Of a DNA stretch of 64,000 nt, positions 56,492-64,000 are shown in pieces. Made by a program: the position numbers and the translations under genes. Location: positions 669,747-733,746 of the forward strand of contig JAUJYN010000046.1 in the NCBI GenBank assembly GCA_030737835.1, given 5' to 3'. Origin of the DNA: Acorus gramineus (lineage: Eukaryota; Streptophyta; Magnoliopsida; Acorales; Acoraceae). Positions within the stretch are counted from its first letter, which is position 1. Every line of letters begins with the position of its first letter. A model generated the notes under the pieces. That model saw only the letters and a list, made by a program, of their open reading frames with translations. It made no database searches and was not told where the DNA came from.

Positions 56492-57062
56492 CCGGTTGCT
56501 CTCCGCGCACCGAAACCTCTCCCAAAAGGCTTCCAACACCGAGATCTACTCCCACCTCTGAAATGGCTCGGATCTGAGGAGAAGAGAGGGCGGATGGAAG
56601 GGCTAGGTAGGCCGGAATCCGGATTTGAAAGCACCGGGCTGTAGATCGGGACCCGATCTACACTTTCTATGCTTTAGGTTTTTGGGTTTGAGGACTCTAG
56701 GGGGCTCAAATGCTTGAAAAAGAGAGAGGGGGAGAGAGAAAAACTTTTGGGGAAGACAATGAATAGTGCTAGGTAACTTTTCTCACCCCACTTATAAAGT
56801 CAACTCACTTAAAAACCCGGATACGCCCCAGAACTGTGAAATTCCAAAAACATTGCCGGAATTCGATGAAATTTTCGTGAGAGGCCTAAAATGGCACCAG
56901 GACACCAAATATGCAGTTAGATTTCCAATCGGAGTCCTCTAACTCAGGACGATAGCTAACAGTCCAAAAATTAGCGGTTCCGATCGAAAACCAAAAAAAA
57001 ATGAAAAACTGCCAGAACGCTCCAACGGTTACCAGCAGGCTAAAAGTGACACATATATAACA

Positions 57063-57405
57063 AAATCCACCAAAGCCCGACTGCAATACAAACCGCATCA
57101 ATGGATCCCGCCCTAGATTCCATCACTTTGCGAAAAGGGCCGACAAACCCAGTATCTTGGCTTAGGCTACATGCTCGACACACACGGTCGAGGACCTACG
57201 AGGTAAACCACAACAGGCAATAGGATCTGACAGATACGATCAAACCCCTATCCCTTGCAATGTCTTGACAAGATCAGTAGACGATGATCTATAGAGCATG
57301 CTGATAATAGAACATAATATGCAAGCACTAACAATAATAGATCATGAGCATGCCTTCAGGATATGACATGATACAATAATATCAATTCCTGCCCTTAACT
57401 ACATA
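57063..57405 (-). repeat. Diverged LTR remnant F, left part
   Basis: DNA between element E and the next solo LTR. It joins 60850-62836 once that solo LTR is removed (TSD ACATA). No coding frame is supported. Confidence 0.5.
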
Positions 57406-57929
57406 TGTCACGCCCCGGGCGTCCCCGAGACGCGGTAAGTGTATATAAAATATCAGAATCTACACAGGAGGTCAATAATATCATACAAATGACACACAGA
57501 CAACAAAAGCAGGGCTGACATGATATATACACCAAATGCGGATAACTAAAGACTGAATCTGTAATCAAAACACACTACAGACTCCATACATAATCACATG
57601 TCCTGTGAGAGCCAATATACATACAAAGACGTCCAATTACAACACAAACGCGTGCCCAAGCACGGAAAATAATACATACTGGTACAAGGGATGCTGATAG
57701 TCTCTGCAACTCGCGGGACGTGGCGCTACTCCGCTACTGATGAAGTCCCTCGGGGAGCTCCTCCTCCGGATCCGACTCAGATGGCACTGAAGAAAAATAT
57801 TGTGCGAGGGGTGAGCCACACGCTCAGTGAACGGCACAACCCATGCATCACAGACAATATTTACCACAATTCCATTATTTATCCAGCCTCTAAGACATAA
57901 CAACATGATCCAGTGATTCGTACTTCGCC

Positions 57930-58345
57930 GAACCACCACACCCTCACCCTCACCCATCAATGGGTGACATAGGTTATTGGGACTGATAATAATCCATTCA
58001 CAAATCCAGTAGGTCGCTCATCGCCAACCCACTACACCCTCACCCTCACCCTACCACGGGTGACATAGGATTTTGGGACTGACTACACATAACCAGCGGG
58101 TCGCTTCCGCCAACCCGCCACACCCTCACCCTCACCCTTCAATGGGTGACATAGGATATTGGGACTAACTGCACCAAAAACCAACGGGTCGCTTCCGCCA
58201 ACCCGCTACACCCTCACCCTCACCCTTCAATGGGTGACATAGGATTTTGGGACTTACAAGCATCCAATCACAACTCCAGTGGGTCGTTCATCGCCAACCC
58301 ACTACACCCTCACCCTCACCCTTCAATGGGTGACACAGGATTTTG
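57930..58345 (-). repeat. Five-unit tandem array with G-quadruplex motifs
   Basis: Units of about 86-96 bp each contain CCCTCACCCTCACCC on the plus strand (GGGTGAGGGTGAGGG on the minus strand), GGGTGACATAGGATTTTGGG and CGCCAACCC. Other LTRs have one or two units. Confidence 0.88.
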
Positions 58346-59116
58346 GGACTGACTAGGCTGTTGGTCACCCTTGGTCCACCGATAGTCTCTCCTCCACTCC
58401 GTAGGCCGCCTGGTCTACTCCCACATTCAGCACAGTCCGTCCAAAATCAGGAGGTGCCTACTAATGGGAGCCCTCTGTCAGGAAGGCCCTGTCTAACGCT
58501 GGGGTAGTCTCTACCGGATCCAACGAAGGGAACAGAACAGCCTAACCATCGCATATGATCCACTTGGATCCGCAGACGGCACATTATAACAACACTAATG
58601 TTCTGAATTCCTCAGAACCCACCAGGGCGCATAACTACGATGCGGGGAACATGCATAAGGTTATAACAAGGTGGAATATCGTTGGGGAAAGAAACTCGGG
58701 AGGGCAGCGTGAGTTCCCGTTATAGGACACCCCGACAACCAAACAAGGAACACGGTGTACCCTAACCCGGGTCTCACCGCTGTCCTCGCAAGGCCCCTCC
58801 CCTATAATATTCACTATAACATGCATTGTAAACAAATACTAGCATTTAATCAAATAAATAAACTAGTAGGGCACATGCATCGGCCGGGCTTCCTAACATG
58901 GAACCAGGGGACATGCTGCATGGCTCATACACATATCCTAAGGGTGCAAGTCCCTAACATGCAAAGTCTAGGGTAACATGCATTCTACAATTTAATCATG
59001 CTCGCATGATATACATATCATTGCAGGTTAATATTTATCCATGACGCCCCAGGAGAGGTCGGTATACGCCCAAATGCGTATGACCCCTCTCTACTGGGTT
59101 GGATTGTCCCACTCAC

Positions 59117-59152
59117 CGGTATCTGGGTCGTCGCGCGACCGTCCGTCTAGAT
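59117..59152 (-). other. Conserved LTR middle exon (36 nt), 57 kb solo LTR
   Basis: CTTGCAG before and GTGAGTGGG after. The favoured frame reads LDGRSRDDPDT. Exon 3 reads SESDPEEELPEGLHQ then TAG. In the phase left by exon 1 the second codon is TAG, so this copy may not be read through. Confidence 0.5.
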
Positions 59153-60849
59153 CTGCAAGACAGACATTCAATATGGTGAGAAACCACACAATTTATACAT
59201 AGAAATGCCTAGAAATACCCAAAACTCGGATAAGCATGCATACGGGCTCGCACGCATGCGAGCACGCGCGTACGCACGCGAGTCCGAGTGCCCCGACACC
59301 TACCCGAACCCTCGGGCAGCCATTCGCATGGCCCCCTGCATGCGCACGCACGAATGCGCACGCACGCACACACCCCGGCACCATCGGCGCACTGCCGCGC
59401 GCTTGCCCGCGAGCCCAGACGCGCACCCGCACGCATGCGCACGCTCGCGCACGCCCACGTGCACCGCGCGTCCAGCCCGTCACGCCCCTCGCGCAGCACC
59501 CCGCGCACTGCCCCAGCACGCCCCAGCACGCCCCAGCGCGCCCCAGCACGCGCACGCACGCGCATGCACGCGCGCGCGCGCACTGGTTCCCTGCCCAGCG
59601 CCCAGGCGCACTGGCCGCGCGCGCGCACGCCCGCGCGCCCCCGCGCGTACCCGCGCGCACTCCCGCGCACACCCCCGCTCGCGCCAGAACCCGCGCGCCC
59701 GCTCCGCGCGAACCCGCGCACCCGCGCGCACGCACCCGCGCGCGACTGCGCCCGCCAGCGCCCCTGCCCTGCTCGCCTGCGCGCCCAGCCAGCTCGCCCG
59801 GCCTGCCAGCGCGCACAGCCACTGCCCGCAGCCAGCCTGCACCGCACACCTCCCTCTGCACCCCCCGAGCGCACGCCCGCGCGCGCACCCGCGCGCACGC
59901 GCTCGCGCGCCCAGCAAACTGGTGCCCTGCTCCCAGCCTACCCAGCTAGCCCTGCCTGCCTAGCACCCGACTAGCCCTGCACGCCCAGCGCCAGCCCGAG
60001 CGCACGCCCGCGCGCACGCACGCGCGCGCCCTGCCAGCGGCCCTGCCTGCTGCGCCTGCGGCTGCTGCGCCTGCTGTTGCTGCCCTGCCATCCTGCCCGA
60101 GCCCGAGCTCCTCTACCACCCACCTCCGACCACCACCACAGCCTCCGACCGCCTCCCACAGCCCTCCGACGGCCACCCACCGCCGCCAACCGCCTCCCAA
60201 CCACAAAATCACCCCCCTAGCATACATCTATGCAAGAAAAAGAGGGAAAGGGGGCTTACCAAGGGGAGGAGGGGAAGTCCGGTGGCTCTCCGCGCGCCGA
60301 AACCTTTCCCAAAGGCTTTCCTACGCCCCGATCTACCTCCACCGCCGAGATGGCTCAAATCAGGGACGAAGAGAGGGCGGACGGACGGGCAAAACTCGTC
60401 GGAACGGGGATTTGAAACCACCGGTGTGTAGATCGGGACCCGATCTACACTTCCCGTGCTTTGGGTTTTAAGCTTTGAGGGCTCTAGGGGGCTCAAACGG
60501 AAGAAAAACGGAGGAGAGGAGAGAGAGAGAGCAAGTCGTAGGGATGATGAATAGTAAAAAGATATTTTTGATTCCTTTTATAAAGCGCGCGACTTAAAAA
60601 CCCGGATACGCCCCGGAACTGCGAAATTTTTGGAAACGATGCCGGAATTCGATGAAATTTTCGTGAGAGGTCTAAAATGGCACCAGGACACCAAATATGC
60701 AGTTAGATTTTCAATCGGAGTCCTCTAGCTCAGGACGATAGCTAACAGTCCAAAAATTAGCGGTTCCGATCGAAAACCCTAAAAATTTTAAAAACTGCCA
60801 GGACGCTCTAACGGTTACCAGCAGGCTAAAAAGTGACACATATATAACA

Positions 60850-62836
60850 ACATATTCCAAGTTTATTATGTGTATAGCAAGATAAACATGAACTTCAATT
60901 ACAATCTACTTAACCATGTCATATTATCATTTATGGATGCCACCATAGTCATGCAAACTGAATTAAGATCAAAGATACCATAAACATGATTTAGCATGGA
61001 ACTATACTATCAGAATGCCAAGTTAGATCTACTCATTGATTCAAGTACTGCGTCCAGCAATAAATCACACGTCTCGAGTAGTCCAACGGTAGCGCGATCA
61101 CTACTGGACTCGTGGGAGCATAGCCATTCCCACCACAAGATCACCACATTTCCTCACAATGAGGAAACCCCTCTGACAGACAAACATCATCAACTCAGCC
61201 AAGGAATAAAGCATCCATGCATAAAAAAATAATACATAGCATATCCTAAGATCCTAGCCAACAAATGCAAAATACACCCTATACCTCCAACTACTAAATC
61301 AATTATTCTACACCATCAAAATCCATTCATCCATACGCTATCATCCAATTAAATTCCCCATAAATCAGCAACAAAACATCACATCTTCACAACAACAAAT
61401 CTGGGCAGCAACTATGTAAATCTGGGCAGCAAACAACTCTACTCTTTGATCTCCACAACACCAAATACTCATTCAATAATTCTGCAATAAATCATACACA
61501 TTCATTGATATGCTGGGAATATAATCCATGAAGACATAATAATCCGATTCAATCTCTAAATGTCCGAAATAAAATAGTTTCTGAAACAGGTCAATTTCAA
61601 CTCGAATCTGGACAATCCTTATAAAACAGATCCTAATTTATGACACAGGTAATATAATTACTCCAAATTTCATATATGAGATATAGCCACATAGATGATC
61701 ATATCATATGAGGACACAATCCTCATAATATGTCTCTAAGTATCACATTCGCAAGTATCTTTACAAAACAGAAATCAGCCTTACATATCTAAACACATCC
61801 CAAGCCTTCCAACACAATCATCCTTTCTTCCTAAACCCAACCTCTGCTGGTCCACATTAAAGAGAGCAAACACAAAGAGGGAGGAAGGGTGAGGAAGGGT
61901 GGACAACATAAAACAAACATACACAAGTCACCCCACATACATAAACAATCATATCACCACTCCAACAATGATCCACCAAGACAATATGATATCCCCACTA
62001 TGATATAGTAAAATCAACCCTCAAAAATATATTTGTATTCAGCCCCAAATCATAAATTCAATTCAAAATTGAAATACAACAACCCTCTACGGAAAATAAC
62101 GATGAAAAAAACAAAAAAATTTATCTAATACAGCACGAAAAATACACCACGAAACTTTTCTTAATTTTTTCAAATTTTTCTTTGATTTTCCACTTTTTCA
62201 TTCACCGAAAATGAGCCTCGGAAGCTCTCTCTCTTTCTCTCTCTGCCAAATACATTAAGCCCCACCGACCTATGTATTAAATAAAATTAAGGAATCCGGC
62301 CTATTTATAAAAATGCCCTTTTTAAAAAAATTCTGCGCAGCCTCTGGTAAAACAGTAATAACTTTCACAATATAACTCTGAATTATGCAATTTAACTTCC
62401 ATTGGAAATCCAAGAAGATTATCTACAACTTTCATGTTTAAGCTAATCTCCAATAACCCTTCTAACCATTCTGAATTATACAATTTACATCAAACAGGGC
62501 TGCTGTCAAACCTTTTCCATCCCAAGGGTATAATTGAAAAAACACTCATAACTTTTGCTACATGAATCCAGATGATCTAATTCCACTCTTGTATGAAAGC
62601 TAAATCAAAACCGAATGCCCCATGATAAAACTAGATTTAAACTACTCCGTCTTAGGCATTAACGAAATTAAATCCCAATCATGCCAACGTCCAACTTAGG
62701 ATATAACCTAAGCATACATAACTCTAATTCATTCCAAATGAATAATAATATGAAATAACACATATCATTGTGCTATCCATCAATCCAAACATATAAAATA
62801 ATAACATAAGCCTAAATAGAAGTTTGGGTTCTTACA
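60850..62836 (-). repeat. Diverged LTR remnant F, right part
   Basis: On the minus strand it starts TGTAAGAACCCAAACTTC at 62836, a typical plant LTR start. 62340-62640 is related to the start of the B LTR (17850-18260). 61440-61780 is related to 4960-5275 in the old solo LTR at the left. No interior is present, and it is cut off at 57063 by element E. Confidence 0.65.
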
Positions 62837-63300
62837 CTGCAGCAGTTAGTTTGGACCCATAAATAATTAAATAAGAGGTTAGGGACCTAGAAATATCTTG
62901 AAAAGGTCTAGGGACCTAAAAATAATGAGGGATAGGCTGGGGGGACCTCTAATTAATTTTTTCATTTAAAATGGAACGATATACACTTTCTATCAAAGCA
63001 TATACCTCATTAAACTATGTTTACTATTTAAAAATAAAAATAAAAACCTATATGATCTATGTTTTAGACTGTAAAAAATCTGAGGCCTCGTTTTGATCTT
63101 TGTTTGGATACGTTCTGCGTTGAAAAAGTTAAAAATTCACAAACGCAGAGCCAAACATATTTTTAACAATTAATTTTTCAAACCATCATCTTTCTTTTGT
63201 AAATAAAAAATCTTTTAATTGAAAAATTAATAAAATAATATTTTTTAAAAGTTGAATATGAAAGGTAACTTTTTTTTTTTTTTTTAAATGTAAGATTTTA
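62837..63300. other. AT-rich intergenic spacer with an imperfect inverted repeat
   Basis: No gene is seen. TGTTTGGATACGTTCTGCGTT (63101-63121) is imperfectly repeated in inverted form at 63140-63156 (ACGCAGAGCCAAACA), preceded by TGAGGCCTCG. It could be a short MITE remnant. A long T run lies at about 63270-63285. Confidence 0.5.
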
Positions 63301-63533
63301 AGATAGTGTTTCAATTGTACATCACAAGCCCGGTCAATTCGATGGGCCGTTGGCCATGCAAAACCAACTAAAACCAGTCGGATGGATTGAGGCCCAAGAG
63401 CACAGGGTCCAAACCCGGACCAATGTCATCCAAAACAACCTACCACTATATAATCCCCAACATTTCTGTTCATGCGGTTTTTATACCCCTAAAAAAAGCA
63501 GCCCAACAAAAAAGCAAGGGAGGCGGCGCTGCG
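63301..63533 (+). promoter_or_regulatory. NAP1 promoter and 5' UTR
   Basis: A TATA-like CTATATAA lies at 63446-63453, about 80 bp before the ATG. TGGGCC (about 63341), GGCCCAA (about 63391) and GCCCAAC (about 63501) match the site II elements common in plant promoters of growth and cell-cycle genes. The transcript would start near 63480. Confidence 0.6.
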
Positions 63534-63930
63534 ATGAGCGACAGAACCAACAAAGAAGACAACAAACCCTTCAAGATGTCCGATCTCTCCTCCTCCCTTC
63601 CCTCCGACACCAACACCTCTAATGGTACTCTCTCTCTGACTCCCCTTTCTTTGCCCTATCTCATGATCTTCATTGGTTTTGATTCACTTGATTCTTTGTT
63701 TTTTTCTTCTTCCAGTTCTAAGTGTCGAAGATCGTGCGGGTCTCGTTAACGCTCTTAAGGTATCTGTCTCCCCTGCTGTTGTTTCTGCTCTTGTTTTTGT
63801 TGATTCTGTGTTGATGATTTCTAGGGTTTTGTAGAATAAGCTTCAGAATCTGGCGGGACAGCACACCGACGTCCTCGAGACGCTATCTCCCATAGTCCGG
63901 AAGCGAGTCGAGTTCCTCCGTGAGATCCAG
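63534..63930 (+). CDS. NAP1: Nucleosome assembly protein 1 homologue, first three exons (partial)
   Basis: A histone H2A/H2B chaperone of the NAP family, acting in cytoplasm and nucleus in nucleosome assembly. Exon 1 is 63534-63624 ([20 protein letters not shown]...), with the GT donor at 63625. Exon 2 is 63716-63759 ([15 protein letters not shown]), between TTCCAG and GTATCTG. Exon 3 is 63835-63930 ([19 protein letters not shown], then [12 protein letters not shown]), between TTTGTAG and GTCTCT. The joined frame is open for 77 codons. [20 protein letters not shown] and [12 protein letters not shown] match the N-terminal start of the plant NAP1 dimerisation helix as I know it. The acidic C-terminus and most of the gene lie beyond the window. 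A second methionine at codon 15 (MSDLS) is an alternative start. Confidence 0.93.
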
Positions 63931-64000
63931 GTCTCTTCATTGAACCCTAACAAGTCCCCTTTTCTATTTGGGGTTTTGTGGGCATTCATTCATTCATTCA

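Larger units (their letters stand above)
44516..57062 (-). mobile_element. Element E: gag-only retrotransposon, with extra gag/LTR piece
   Basis: Read on the minus strand: 5' LTR 57062-51193 (broken by element H), primer site, intact gag, spacer, pol remnant, polypurine tract, 3' LTR 48305-44954. A second primer site, a 293-bp gag fragment and 27 bp of LTR end at 44542-44516 follow. The main part matches element A in design. The extra interior after the 3' LTR means the unit did not end as a simple insertion. The outer 5-mers (CGGCA and AAATC) do not match. Confidence 0.88.
51193..57062 (-). repeat. Element E 5' LTR, interrupted by element H
   Basis: LTR sequence occupies 51193-53817 and 56492-57062 (about 3.2 kb). 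It is closely similar to the 3' LTR, with the middle exon at 52844-52879 and two 140-bp modules. Between 53817 and 56492 a different truncated retrotransposon (H) replaces about 10 bp of the LTR near the exon 1 donor. Confidence 0.9.
57406..60849 (-). mobile_element. Solo LTR with perfect ACATA target duplication
   Basis: It runs from TGTCACGCCCC to ACACATATATAACA, 3444 bp. ACATA is at 57401-57405 and 60850-60854. It holds five C-rich units (from 57941, 58037, 58123, 58211 and 58307), one 140-bp module (about 58675-58808), the middle exon 59117-59152, a CpG block (59220-60050), an exon 1 with GFGARRATGLPLLPL, and a TATA box (TTTATAAAAGG on the minus strand, near 60573-60585). Confidence 0.95.

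Noticed and set aside
44511-57067. Target duplication for element E
   Set aside because: CGGCA on the left and AAATC on the right do not match, and the left end is an LTR stub joined to gag.
57930-58345. CRISPR-like spaced repeat array
   Set aside because: The unit itself is repeated with only small differences, there are no unique spacers, and the context is a plant LTR. It is an ordinary tandem repeat.
61000-61200. Possible small gene or tRNA near AGTAGTCCAACGGTAGCG
   Set aside because: The match to a tRNA T-arm or acceptor is only a few bases, no cloverleaf can be drawn, and the region is part of an LTR remnant.

Overview
This window looks like nuclear DNA of a flowering plant. About 98% of it is nested long-terminal-repeat (LTR) retrotransposon sequence. 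One host gene is visible, at the right edge: the first exons of a nucleosome assembly protein 1 (NAP1) homologue at 63534-63930. The plant assignment rests on this gene, its spliced exons and TGGGCC/GGCCCA promoter motifs, the initiator-tRNA-Met primer sites (TGGTATCAGAGC), and the chromodomain-bearing Ty3/gypsy (Tekay/Del-like) pol. I cannot name the species.

Layout, left to right. (1) A Tat-lineage Ty3/gypsy integrase/RNase H remnant on the minus strand (1-54 and 14755-16069) is split by an old minus-strand solo LTR (55-14754, TSD TTCCC). That LTR was later split by another solo LTR (2257-4831, TSD ACACA/ATACA) and by element A (5802-14469, TSD CAAAG). (2) 16070-17827 is an LTR-like remnant with two copies of a perfect hairpin. 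(3) Element B has LTRs at 17828-21585 and 33197-36819 and a decayed interior. Element G (23828-32921) sits inside its integrase, and G carries a fully open 1162-codon pol. B runs on past its second LTR into another primer site and a partial interior, then an LTR tail (37706-39103) and an inverted LTR fragment (39104-39725). (4) 39726-44515 is AT-rich, gene-like DNA with a Lys/Ser/Pro-repeat pseudogene, interrupted by a solo LTR (41492-44234, TSD GATGT). (5) Element E is on the minus strand (44516-57062). It has an intact gag but almost no pol, and its 5' LTR is broken by a different truncated element, H (53818-56491). (6) A diverged LTR remnant (57063-62836) contains a solo LTR (57406-60849, TSD ACATA). 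(7) AT-rich spacer leads into the NAP1 gene.

How the parts relate. A, E and G share a gag leader, a polypurine tract and LTR ends, but their coding capacity is complementary. G has an open pol and a gag broken by several frameshifts. E has an open gag, and in both A and E pol is replaced at the same point by a spacer. This fits a non-autonomous gag-only lineage that multiplied with enzymes supplied by a G-like partner.

The most unusual signal is inside the LTRs. At least eleven LTRs, from several subfamilies and both orientations, keep what looks like a three-exon, two-intron leader: a GTAAG/GTGAG donor, a 36- or 39-nt middle exon between CTTGCAG and GTGAGT, and a third exon after a pyrimidine-rich CAG. 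The CpG-dense alternating block lies in the first intron. A 140-bp MITE-like module and the G-quadruplex repeats lie in the second. Differences between families in the exons fall mostly at third codon positions of one frame (FGARRA / LDGRSRDDP / ESDLKEELPE then stop). No ATG was found for this frame, and the exon-1 phase fails in several families, so coding remains a hypothesis.
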